This document shows, piece by piece, positions 7,925 through 15,906 of a DNA stretch of 64,000 nucleotides. This DNA is from a virus. The notes below the pieces were generated by a model that searched no databases, had not been told where the DNA came from, and saw nothing but the letters and a program-made list of their open reading frames with translations. The DNA is taken from positions 1-64,000 of IMG/VR virus record IMGVR_UViG_3300001798_000009. The stretch is one strand, 5' to 3'. The stretch's first letter is position 1. Each line of letters starts with the position of its first letter. The position numbers and the translations under genes are program-made.

Positions 7925-8271
7925 TGGAGTATCCTCCGCAGACGCGCCAGCCAGCCCGTGGGCTGCGGCTCGTGCGCGTCGACGCCTGGCACGCCGTCCT
8001 GCTGCAGTCGCTTGAGGAACGTGACGAGCGCGACGCGGTGCTCGCCGGTCAACTTGGCCATCTGCTTCTTGGCGACGGCGCCGTACCACGTGCAGTGCGA
8101 GCAGATGAGCGGGTCGAGCGCGGCCAGGCCAACGTGACACTCACGCGCGGGGTGGCCAGCAGGAAACTTGCTCTCGCGGTAGCAGGTGTTCGTCTCGAGC
8201 GTGATCGTGATCGCGGTCTCGGCCTTCGTCTTCGCGGGGCGGCACGCGGCGGCGGGAGGTTGCGGTTCCAT
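7921..8271 (-). CDS. Cys-rich hypothetical protein, 116 residues
   Basis: ATG at 8271, two bases after the stop of the large tail protein. Six cysteines, including C-x2-C in LICSHCTWYG, suggest a zinc site; the second half is helical and basic (GEHRVALVTFLKRLQQ). The much longer frame upstream is the Arg-rich shadow of the tail protein. Function unknown. Confidence 0.65.
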   Translation of the reverse strand: MEPQPPAAACRPAKTKAETAITITLETNTCYRESKFPAGHPARECHVGLAALDPLICSHCTWYGAVAKKQMAKLTGEHRVALVTFLKRLQQDGVPGVDAHEPQPTGWLARLRRILQ

Positions 8272-8273
8272 GG

Positions 8274-10058
8274 CTAAAGTGTAACCAAGTCCCGCGCGTG
8301 GCACAATAGGCACGCGAGCAGGCTGAACAAATAGTAGTCGGGGCCGGTAGAGCCGCTGCCCCCGGTCTGACTCAAGTAACAAAATTGTTTGTCGGCGTCC
8401 GTCGCGGTCAGGAAGCTCGTGGCCTGCGGGCTGGCGTCGTCGCCTTCGTCGTCGGTCGAGCCGAGGAAGACCCACTTGACGCCGGCGGTGCCGGTGTCCT
8501 CGGCCTCGAAGACGATGGCGGCGGGTCGCGCGGCGTAGTCGCCGTCCTTGCGCATGACCTCTACCTGATAATCCGTATAGCCGAGCTTCTCGTCCGTGAC
8601 GCCGATGACGTCGCCGATCTGTGTCTCGAGACCGTCCAGGCCGGTCTTGAAGGTGAAACGGCGCGGCGGGATCGCGTACTTGTCGACGAGGCGCGTGGCC
8701 GGGAAGCTCGCCTGGTCGGCAGCGGCGTTGTACCAGCGCGTCTCTAGGTTGAGCGTGAACCACTGGCCGAAGTCGTCGTAGGAGTCCTGGTTCTTGGCGA
8801 CGTACACTCCGTCCAGCGTGTCCTCCTCGCGCTCGTTGCTCCACGGCCACGAGTCGGCTTTCCGGTACTTGACGTTGACCCAGTTGATCATGTCCTGGGT
8901 GTCGCGCGTCAGGCTCATGGATCGGTTCTTCTTCGTGTCGGCGAAGGTTCGGACCAGGCCAAGCTCCGGCCGCCATATCTTCACGTAGAGGCGGCCGTTC
9001 GAGTCGACGTTGATCGAGCCGAGGAAGTGCATCATGATTTCCTCGATGACCTTCACGAGGTCGTAGTCCCACGGGACAAAGCCCTTGATGTCGAAGGTGG
9101 CGTTATCGACGGCCGAGGCAAAGCCGCCGTAGTTGAGGTCGACGTTCGCGCTGTTAAGCGTGCCGTCCAGTTGCGGCGTGCGCGCCTTCCAGTCCTCGTT
9201 GAGGCCGGTGTCCCAGTTGACCCCGGTCAGCAGCGACCATAGTATCTTGACGGGGTTGACGACGTTGTACTCCATCATCTTGAACGTCGAGAAGGTGAAG
9301 ACGTCGCCGATGACCCAGTTGATCGTGCCGCCGCGGATGGAGAGCTTGATGCCGCCGGTCGTGGCGTTCGAGAACTCGGTGCCGTCGGTCAGCGTGCCGA
9401 TGTTGCCGGAGACCGATCCGACGACGCTGAAGGTAGCGACGCCGGTGCCGCCGCCGAGGGTGCAGGTTACGGCCCACGTCTGCGAGACGTTTACGAATGG
9501 CTTCACGTCCACGTCAGAGCAGGTGCCGTTGCCGACGTTGGAGCCGCCGGCGACGGCGACTGCGGCCTCGGGCTTCCGGTTGATCGTCTCGGTCAGCAAG
9601 CGGCGTATGAGGTCGTAGATGCGGATCGTCACGCGCGACTTGTCCGAAGAAAGGGTTATTGATCGGACCTTCATCGTCGCGACCTTGACGTACTCGATGG
9701 TGCCGTCGTCGAGCTCCAAGCCAACCTCGATCGTCACGTTTCGGTTATGGTAGTTGACGTTGTAGAGGAAGCTCGAAGAGTCCGTCTCGGTGAAGGCGTC
9801 GTTGTAGTTACTGAACGTAAGCGTGGCGTCGCCGGCGGCCACGCGGTCGGGCGAGCGCTCCTTCTCCTGGTAGACGGACGACGCGCTCAGGAAATACGGA
9901 GTGATGTTCTGGTCGGCAGCGTCCAGCTCCCAGATGATGCGGCGATGGACGTGTAGGCCGTCCTTGCGGTCGAGGAGTTCTGTGAGCGCGGCGCTGTTGC
10001 TGCCGCCCCATAGGAATGTTCCCCAACGCGACGTTCCCCACTTCTGTGGCGTCGGCAT
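8274..10058 (-). CDS. Tail tip / baseplate hub protein
   Basis: 594 residues. N-terminus has the WGTSRWGTFLWGG repeat seen in phage tail-tip proteins; the rest is beta-rich (RVTIRIYDLIRRLLTE, GRLYVKIWRPELG, FTFKTGLDGLETQIGDVIGVTDEKLGY). The IGDVIGVTDE segment resembles domains of tail-tip hub proteins that attach to the distal tail ring. It is downstream of the tape measure and fibre genes, as expected for a distal tail component. Exact equivalent not assigned. Confidence 0.7.
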   Translation of the reverse strand: MPTPQKWGTSRWGTFLWGGSNSAALTELLDRKDGLHVHRRIIWELDAADQNITPYFLSASSVYQEKERSPDRVAAGDATLTFSNYNDAFTETDSSSFLYNVNYHNRNVTIEVGLELDDGTIEYVKVATMKVRSITLSSDKSRVTIRIYDLIRRLLTETINRKPEAAVAVAGGSNVGNGTCSDVDVKPFVNVSQTWAVTCTLGGGTGVATFSVVGSVSGNIGTLTDGTEFSNATTGGIKLSIRGGTINWVIGDVFTFSTFKMMEYNVVNPVKILWSLLTGVNWDTGLNEDWKARTPQLDGTLNSANVDLNYGGFASAVDNATFDIKGFVPWDYDLVKVIEEIMMHFLGSINVDSNGRLYVKIWRPELGLVRTFADTKKNRSMSLTRDTQDMINWVNVKYRKADSWPWSNEREEDTLDGVYVAKNQDSYDDFGQWFTLNLETRWYNAAADQASFPATRLVDKYAIPPRRFTFKTGLDGLETQIGDVIGVTDEKLGYTDYQVEVMRKDGDYAARPAAIVFEAEDTGTAGVKWVFLGSTDDEGDDASPQATSFLTATDADKQFCYLSQTGGSGSTGPDYYLFSLLACLLCHARDLVTL

Positions 10059-10059
10059 T

Positions 10060-10482
10060 TTAGCTTCTGGCCTCGACGTCAGAGACGCGCTTGGAGATCG
10101 CCTTCATGTCCTCTCGGATCTCGGAACTCAGCTTGTCGATGGAGTGGCCGATACGATCGCCGACCTTGTCCACGGTCGACAGCATCTCCGCGCGAAACTC
10201 GGCTTGATCGGTGCGCGTGATATGCTCGCGCTGTACCTCGCCCAGGCGCCGTTCGAGGTCACGGCGCAGGTTCTCGGCGTCGCGCATCTGGGAGTTGACG
10301 GACGAGTGGAAGCCGTCGATGCGGCGCGTCATCTCGTCTTTGGCCTCCTTGGCCGCGTCCTTGAGGTCCTTGATCTCCGCAGCCTGGCGGCGGTCGACGA
10401 CGGCGAGGTAGGCGCCGATCGCGCCTCCCACGACCACAATCACGGCACAAACTGCGGCGACGCCGTCGGCAGTGATATTCAT
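10060..10482 (-). CDS. Membrane-anchored coiled-coil protein
   Basis: 140 residues. One membrane segment at about 7-28 (GVAAVCAVIVVVGGAIGAYLAV), then a long charged coiled coil (residues 32-138) with regular Leu/Ile/Val spacing. This layout fits an inner-membrane spanin or a holin-like accessory, or a phage exclusion protein. Chosen start is ATG 10482. Its place among tail genes gives no decision. Confidence 0.6.
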   Translation of the reverse strand: MNITADGVAAVCAVIVVVGGAIGAYLAVVDRRQAAEIKDLKDAAKEAKDEMTRRIDGFHSSVNSQMRDAENLRRDLERRLGEVQREHITRTDQAEFRAEMLSTVDKVGDRIGHSIDKLSSEIREDMKAISKRVSDVEARS

Positions 10483-10483
10483 A

Positions 10484-11671
10484 TCAAGCCCCCGCTCCCA
10501 TGTAGTAGGCCAGCAAGAAATCTATGCGGCTTATGGCGACGCTCATCTCCTCGCCGCTGCCCTGTTCATATGGGTCGCGCTGCCAGAACACGTCGAAGCG
10601 CGGGCGCAGGTGCGCCGGCGTGGGGTAGACGTTCTTCGGCGCGATGGGCGTCATGGGCTTGCCGCCAACGGGGAACTCGGACAGCACCTGCGCGGCAACG
10701 CGCTGGTCCTCGGCGCGGACCGCGAGGCCGGCCGCGCCGCACGCGTTGATCAAGAAGGCGTTTCCGGTGGGCGCGTACTTCGTCAGAAGCGATCGTAGGC
10801 CGTCCTCCGCTTCCTTACGGCCGGGGTCGCCGGTGTGCGTCGCCGTGGCGTACGCCAGCGAAGCCAGCATGGCCAAGTGGGCGTTCACCCAGGACATCTT
10901 TCCGGGGATCTGCGTGTCGGGCGTGCGGAACTCTGGCGCGTGCGACTTGGCGATCTTGCGCCAGGCCTCACCGCCGGCCAGCAGGGACGGCAGGGCAGCC
11001 GCCAAGACGCGCACGGGGGCTTGGATGAGGCCAGGGCGGCAGTCGCCGTACTGCGTCGGCGTGCCGTCGCGCTTGACCAGGCGGAAGCCGTCGTCCTCGA
11101 AGCGCTTTGCGAGCGCGACCACCGCCGGCCGGAGCAGGCTCCACGTCTCGGCGTCTCCGTACCGCAGGACCGTGGCCGCGCCGAAGCAGAAGCCCAGGAG
11201 CGAGTCGAGGGACGCGTCGTCGCGGTAAGTATACCCGTCCGGGTCGTCCAGGTAGATTTTTGTCGCGTCTTTGTGAAACAAAACACCTTGGAGCGACGTT
11301 GGCATGGCTCCGCGGTGGAGTATCCCCGATCGGATATATTTTGCCAGCGCTTGCGCGGCCCAGACCATCTCGATGCGCAAGACATCGCTCTTGGTCACGC
11401 GCCAGCGGTGTACGCACATCGCGGTGTAGACGCCTTGCCAGATGCAGGCGTCGCCGAGGTCGTTGGGCTTCTGCGCCACAAAGTCGCCAGATCGGACGAA
11501 GGCAGAAATCTCCATCTCAGCAGACGCGCGGATGGCCTCGAGGCGGGTCGTGCCGTCGTGGATGCTCCACGCTTCGTCAAAGGACGGCGGGCGCGCGAAG
11601 GCCGGACGCTTGCCGTTGACCAGATCCACGGCAGACAGAAGCGTCGACTTGAGACGGGATAGGAAGCTCAC
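10484..11671 (-). CDS. Hypothetical protein with possible helical toroid fold
   Basis: 395 residues from GTG at 11671, overlapping a 19-codon reading frame (GTGA). Sequence is helical throughout, with repeated aromatic/Gly motifs (DACIWQGVYTAMCVHRWRV, DSLLGFCFGAATVLRYG, SWVNAHLAMLASLAYATAT) spaced about 60 residues apart, the pattern of an alpha/alpha toroid as in some glycan-degrading enzymes. A fibre-associated surface-glycan hydrolase is conceivable. No catalytic residues can be assigned. Confidence 0.6.
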   Translation of the reverse strand: MSFLSRLKSTLLSAVDLVNGKRPAFARPPSFDEAWSIHDGTTRLEAIRASAEMEISAFVRSGDFVAQKPNDLGDACIWQGVYTAMCVHRWRVTKSDVLRIEMVWAAQALAKYIRSGILHRGAMPTSLQGVLFHKDATKIYLDDPDGYTYRDDASLDSLLGFCFGAATVLRYGDAETWSLLRPAVVALAKRFEDDGFRLVKRDGTPTQYGDCRPGLIQAPVRVLAAALPSLLAGGEAWRKIAKSHAPEFRTPDTQIPGKMSWVNAHLAMLASLAYATATHTGDPGRKEAEDGLRSLLTKYAPTGNAFLINACGAAGLAVRAEDQRVAAQVLSEFPVGGKPMTPIAPKNVYPTPAHLRPRFDVFWQRDPYEQGSGEEMSVAISRIDFLLAYYMGAGA

Positions 11672-11727
11672 GCGCGCTCCGCCAGCTTAACCAGCCGGGG
11701 GTAGAGCAGGTGGAGGGGGGCGGTCAT
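11668..11727 (-). CDS. Possible 19-residue peptide
   Basis: ATG at 11727 follows the fibre gene's stop by one base and its TGA overlaps the GTG of the next gene (GTGA). The peptide would be MTAPLHLLYPRLVKLAERA. It may serve only to couple translation between the two large genes. No conservation evidence available. Confidence 0.3.
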   Translation of the reverse strand: MTAPLHLLYPRLVKLAERA

Positions 11728-11728
11728 T

Positions 11729-14374
11729 TTAGTTGGCGATGTACGAGATATTTATCCGCACGCTCTTAAGCCCTGATCCGGTGAAACTGGCGTAGGCCGA
11801 AGATGCGTAGCAAGTAAGAATGTTAGACGCGGCAGCTGTGTCGCAAACACCAATGACGTTGGTGCCATTGTCTACGACTTGCATCGGATAGCTTGTGGCC
11901 CGCTTTGCCGCGACGGGGAGTGTGACGGTGAGTGTGGTGGCGTTGCTTGTTCCATGCCCCGAAAGTTCAATTTCGGCCTTCACCATCTTCCCGATCTGCA
12001 AGACGGCGGTGGTTCCAGTGGGGTCGGCACTGAACCCGGTCCATGCCGGTGTCCAGGTCCCAGAGGATGAATAGACCTGGCCGCCGCCTCTAAAATTGAT
12101 ATGGAAGCCTTCGCGCGGGCTGATGTCCAGATTCCCATTCGAGTTGTACCTGATCCGTGCCCCTAAATCGACTGATGGTCCAATAGTTATCCCGTTGGTG
12201 ACGCCGCTGTTGGCATAGATCATTACAGAGCCGGAGCCGTTGGAGGCGTTGCCGACCGTTACCGTGGAGACTCCCGACCCGGCATCGATAATAGCCGACC
12301 CGGCGATAAGACCACCAACCCCAGTTCCAGCCGTTGACCCGAGCGTCATCCGGCCCGTGGTCTTATCCAGAATCCACAGAGTAGTGCCGCTTTCGGCGAG
12401 CGCAACTTCGCCAGACGACCCGCCCTTCGCGATAAGCTCCCATCTAGAAGCTGTGCCTCCTGTATTTGTCAGAGACAGGCTCGGGCCATTGTTCCCGGTT
12501 GAAATTTCAACCGTCTTCGACGCCCCCCAAGAAGACGCAGGAGCCGCTACGCCAAACCCGGCATGTCCATTCCCGCGAATCCGGAAATTCTCCTGCGCCA
12601 AAACGGAGGTTTTTGATCTAAATACAAAGTCGGCGTTGTCGTTGTTGTAGGTGTTATCGAGATAGAAGAACCCATTGGTGTTCCCCTGGTATTGAAGAAT
12701 GCCTCGCGCAACGGCGGCATTTCCAAGACCGATTGACCCGTTTAAATCGCTCGGGACACCGACGGCCATGCCGTAGAACTGCGCCTGGGTGCTGATTGAA
12801 TTGCGAAAGGATGAAGACGTGGAGTACAGCGCGGCGGTTTGCACGGTGCTGGTGAACGTCTTGGAGGAGGTGTAGGTGTTGGCCTCTGTCCCAGTCACTC
12901 CGACCAAGCCAGCCCCGTTTCCGTAGAAAGCCGACGCGGTGACTGAGCTATAAAACGTCAGGTTCCCAGTCTGCGACAGGCGCCCGCGCTCGATGCCGCT
13001 GGACAAGAAGGCGATGTATCCGGCGTTGGCCCCAGCGCCAGTTCCTCCGGCCAGGGTCAAGACGCCGCCGTCCCCGTTGTTGCCGCTTCCGGCAGTAATC
13101 GTCACGTCTCCACCGCCAGGCGTGGACGCGTTGTCGGCACCACCGCCTGTAATCGTGATGTCCCCGCCGTCCGCGTCATTGGCATTTGACCCGCCGCCAT
13201 TGATGACGATGTTGCCGCCTGCTCCGCCGGAAGATGAGCCGGTGCCGCCGGTAAGCGTGATTGAACCAGCAGGCGCGGCGGCCCCGTTGTTGGCGGTGAT
13301 GGCGATGCTGTTGCCGTTGCCGACCAGAGGTGTGTAGAGCGGCGAAAGCATCCGCACGGTCGCTGTTATGCTCGACGTGTTGGTCAGCTGGCCGGACATG
13401 TAGCCGCCAGCCAGGGGCAGGTAGACCCCGCTGATCGATGACGTGGATGGGATGCCTTTCAGTTGTGATCCGTCCCCAAAGAAGCCGGAGGCTGTGACAG
13501 ACGAGGCTCCGGAATATCTCCCAGCAGCTCCGTTCTGCGTGAAGTTCAGAGCGATTACCGCAAGGTCGGACGTGACGTTGCCAGACAAATAGAGGTCTCC
13601 AGCAGTTCCGCCGGCGGCCACTGGATCGGTGCCGATGTAGAGCGCCCCACCAGTCGAGAAGCCACCGCGATTGGACCCGGCGGAGTTAAAGCGCAGCGCA
13701 CCATCAGCAGTAATTGTGGTGTACGGATTGGCACCTGAGGAGGCGGTAAAAATGCCACCGCAGGTCGGTGTTCCGGTGACAGAGCAAACATCGATCTCGG
13801 CTATGACAGTTGAAGATATCTTTAGTCCCCTGGTCGTCGAGACGCCGGTTCCGAGCGCGAGCGTGCCAGTGAGCTCATTGAAATAGATTTTGTCGGTGCG
13901 TCCGAATAGACTGCCGCTCTTTACGAACTGAACAGCACCATCGCCGCCAACGCCTATTCCGGTCAAATGAGAGCCGTCGCCCCAGAACGAAGCAGCGTTT
14001 ACGGAGGACACCGAGGTGATGTATCCGGCGGCTCCGGTCTGATCGATGGTGATAAAAGATGCGCTCCGTCCAAACACGCCGGAGACGGTTGTAGAGGCCG
14101 GAAATACTGCGTTGGCCGACGCGCCGGACAGCGTCAGCGCGCCGGCCAGCGTGATGAAGCCGGTCGTGCCGTTGATGATCACCTTAGCCGTGGACAGCGT
14201 CATCGAACTCTGGGCGACCTTTATCTCTCCGGCGATCTGGATCGTAGACGTGCCTTTGACCGTGTCGTATTGCAGGCTGTAGTAGCCGGTCGTGGTGAGC
14301 GTGACGGCGGCGGAAGGCGCCGCCACGCAGGCGAGGAGTCCGATTGCCGTCAGGAGGTGTCGAAGTTTTTTCAT
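11729..14374 (-). CDS. Large secreted-type tail fibre / adhesin
   Basis: 881 residues from ATG at 14374 (a frame start 12 codons earlier would hide the signal peptide). The start MKKLRHLLTAIGLLACVAAPSAA is a clear signal peptide, odd for a virion fibre. The body is Gly/Ser/Thr-rich with repeated F-W/F/Y-G-D/N-G-x-x-L-x-G-I/V units (three seen) and a Gly/Asn-rich block near residues 385-475 (GGDITITGGG, GGNIVINGGG). The C-terminal 150 residues may be a head domain. Similar repeats occur in surface proteins of deep-branching diderm bacteria, as I recall. No Shine-Dalgarno before ATG. Confidence 0.75.
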   Translation of the reverse strand: MKKLRHLLTAIGLLACVAAPSAAVTLTTTGYYSLQYDTVKGTSTIQIAGEIKVAQSSMTLSTAKVIINGTTGFITLAGALTLSGASANAVFPASTTVSGVFGRSASFITIDQTGAAGYITSVSSVNAASFWGDGSHLTGIGVGGDGAVQFVKSGSLFGRTDKIYFNELTGTLALGTGVSTTRGLKISSTVIAEIDVCSVTGTPTCGGIFTASSGANPYTTITADGALRFNSAGSNRGGFSTGGALYIGTDPVAAGGTAGDLYLSGNVTSDLAVIALNFTQNGAAGRYSGASSVTASGFFGDGSQLKGIPSTSSISGVYLPLAGGYMSGQLTNTSSITATVRMLSPLYTPLVGNGNSIAITANNGAAAPAGSITLTGGTGSSSGGAGGNIVINGGGSNANDADGGDITITGGGADNASTPGGGDVTITAGSGNNGDGGVLTLAGGTGAGANAGYIAFLSSGIERGRLSQTGNLTFYSSVTASAFYGNGAGLVGVTGTEANTYTSSKTFTSTVQTAALYSTSSSFRNSISTQAQFYGMAVGVPSDLNGSIGLGNAAVARGILQYQGNTNGFFYLDNTYNNDNADFVFRSKTSVLAQENFRIRGNGHAGFGVAAPASSWGASKTVEISTGNNGPSLSLTNTGGTASRWELIAKGGSSGEVALAESGTTLWILDKTTGRMTLGSTAGTGVGGLIAGSAIIDAGSGVSTVTVGNASNGSGSVMIYANSGVTNGITIGPSVDLGARIRYNSNGNLDISPREGFHINFRGGGQVYSSSGTWTPAWTGFSADPTGTTAVLQIGKMVKAEIELSGHGTSNATTLTVTLPVAAKRATSYPMQVVDNGTNVIGVCDTAAASNILTCYASSAYASFTGSGLKSVRINISYIAN

Positions 14375-14378
14375 ATTT

Positions 14379-14711
14379 TTATAGGATCGGGAACCAGTTC
14401 GTGCCGTCACTGTATTCGAAGATTCCGAGATCGGTGCTCAGATAAAACGTGCCGGCGCTGGCAGCTGGACGAGCTGAGTTCGCGCCTCTCGGCACGCCGC
14501 CGGACGTATTGCTTAAAGTGTCCAATCGGGCAACGACCGTAGCATATCCCCCGGACGGCGCGATACCGAGCTCCGTCTCGATCGCGACAATGCACGCGGC
14601 CAAGTCGTTGGGGACCTGGATGCGCGCGTAGTCGGCGTTCGTTTCGAGCGTCGCGTCTGAGTCGATGGCGGCCGGGTACCCGCTGCCGCCCCCGCTTCCT
14701 ATTTCGGGCAT
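14379..14711 (-). CDS. Small fibre-associated structural protein
   Basis: 110 residues, starting with a Gly-rich stretch (PEIGSGGGSGYPA), then VPNDLAACIVAIETELGIAPSGGYATVVARLD, and ending in TFYLSTDLGIFEYSDGTNWFPIL, a beta-strand type end found in phage fibre and tail-spike connector proteins. It lies directly upstream of the large fibre gene, suggesting assembly or attachment of the fibre. Confidence 0.6.
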   Translation of the reverse strand: MPEIGSGGGSGYPAAIDSDATLETNADYARIQVPNDLAACIVAIETELGIAPSGGYATVVARLDTLSNTSGGVPRGANSARPAASAGTFYLSTDLGIFEYSDGTNWFPIL

Positions 14712-14721
14712 ATAGAAATCC

Positions 14722-15906
14722 TCATGTGTTTGCCGACTCCTCGTGCTCCACGTCGCCGACGAACAAGTCCTCGCGGCCGTGTGCCAGCGGCTCGAACGTC
14801 GGCCCCTTCGTGAATGCCACCTTGTAGATGTTCTCGACGACGTCCTGGCGGTTGTAGCTCAGGACCACGAGGTAGACGTCCTTGCGCTTGTTCGCAAAGC
14901 GTTCGATCTCCGTCTTCTGCTCGAGGGCTATGTACGTTTCGTTGAAGTCCAGCTTGATCAGCGCGCGCGTGGCGATGAACTCGGAGAGCAGGTCGCCGGA
15001 CAGGTTGCGCTCGAACGCCTTCTGCATTTGCACGGGGTCGGCCTTGGTCTTCGGGTTGCAGGCAAAGGTATAGGTGTCTGTGGTTTCGTCGGGGTCGATG
15101 TAGCTGTAGCGGCCGACGGCGTTCGACACGCTAGGCGTGAACGCGGCCTCAGCGGTCGAGTCCACCCAGAAGGACCACGTCGGCGACCAAGTCCCCCAGC
15201 CACCCTGGTACTGCGTATTGAAGACGTGGTCGAACGTGTTGGGCGCCGTCCAGGCCACGGAGCCGTCGTGTTGGAACGGCCCGCCGCGGCTGTAGTTGTT
15301 GGAGCCTGATGTCTCCCAAGTGGCGTAGTTCGCGGCGTCGATGGCGTTGTCTGCTTGCAGGACAACGTAGTAGGTCGTGCCGGCGACGACCGGGATGGGG
15401 AAGGTGAAGTCGAAGTTGTAGGAGGCGAAGCTGGTCGTGAGTGTGGCGATGTTCACGACGGCGCTATCGGCCAGCAGCTGGGCGCTGGGCGCGCCGGGCG
15501 AGTCGGTCCATATCTCCACCCAGATGTTCCCGGTCGGCGCGAGGGTCTTCTTTAGACTGAGCGCGATGCGCGCGATCGGCAGGGAGTATGTTGGCTTAAA
15601 GGACTGGGCCAGGCCGGTCCGCGCCGCCGCGTCACGCAGGGCGACTCCGACAGCGCCTTGTGTGGTCTGCGCCTGGTCGGTCGTGTAGGCCGCCGTGGTG
15701 CGCGTCCGGAAGCGCCAGTAGTACTTCTTGGCGTCGGTCAGCGAGGAGGCGATGGTGTGGGTGCTCGTCGCCAGGCCGGTCTTCTGCTGCGTGATCGTTC
15801 GGAAGCGCGGGTCCGTAGCGACCTGCACCCAGTACTCGAGCGCGCCAGAGACGTCGGCCCAGTCGAGGCTCGGGGTGAGGCTGGTGGTCAGGACTTGGTT
15901 CGCCAT
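14722..15906 (-). CDS. Tail protein with FnIII-like and jelly-roll domains
   Basis: 394 residues from ATG at 15906, sharing TGATG with the tape-measure stop. Residues 5-70 look like a fibronectin-III domain (TPSLDWADVSGALEYWVQVATDP...YYWRFRTRT). Residues 85-250 resemble a carbohydrate-binding-type beta sandwich (AQSFKPTYSLPIARIALSLKK, WVEIWTDSPG, GTTYYVVLQAD). The C-terminal 120 residues resemble phage tail domains (QKAFERNLSGDLL, YLVVLSYNRQD). Position right after the tape measure fits a distal tail or baseplate protein. Confidence 0.7.
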   Translation of the reverse strand: MANQVLTTSLTPSLDWADVSGALEYWVQVATDPRFRTITQQKTGLATSTHTIASSLTDAKKYYWRFRTRTTAAYTTDQAQTTQGAVGVALRDAAARTGLAQSFKPTYSLPIARIALSLKKTLAPTGNIWVEIWTDSPGAPSAQLLADSAVVNIATLTTSFASYNFDFTFPIPVVAGTTYYVVLQADNAIDAANYATWETSGSNNYSRGGPFQHDGSVAWTAPNTFDHVFNTQYQGGWGTWSPTWSFWVDSTAEAAFTPSVSNAVGRYSYIDPDETTDTYTFACNPKTKADPVQMQKAFERNLSGDLLSEFIATRALIKLDFNETYIALEQKTEIERFANKRKDVYLVVLSYNRQDVVENIYKVAFTKGPTFEPLAHGREDLFVGDVEHEESANT

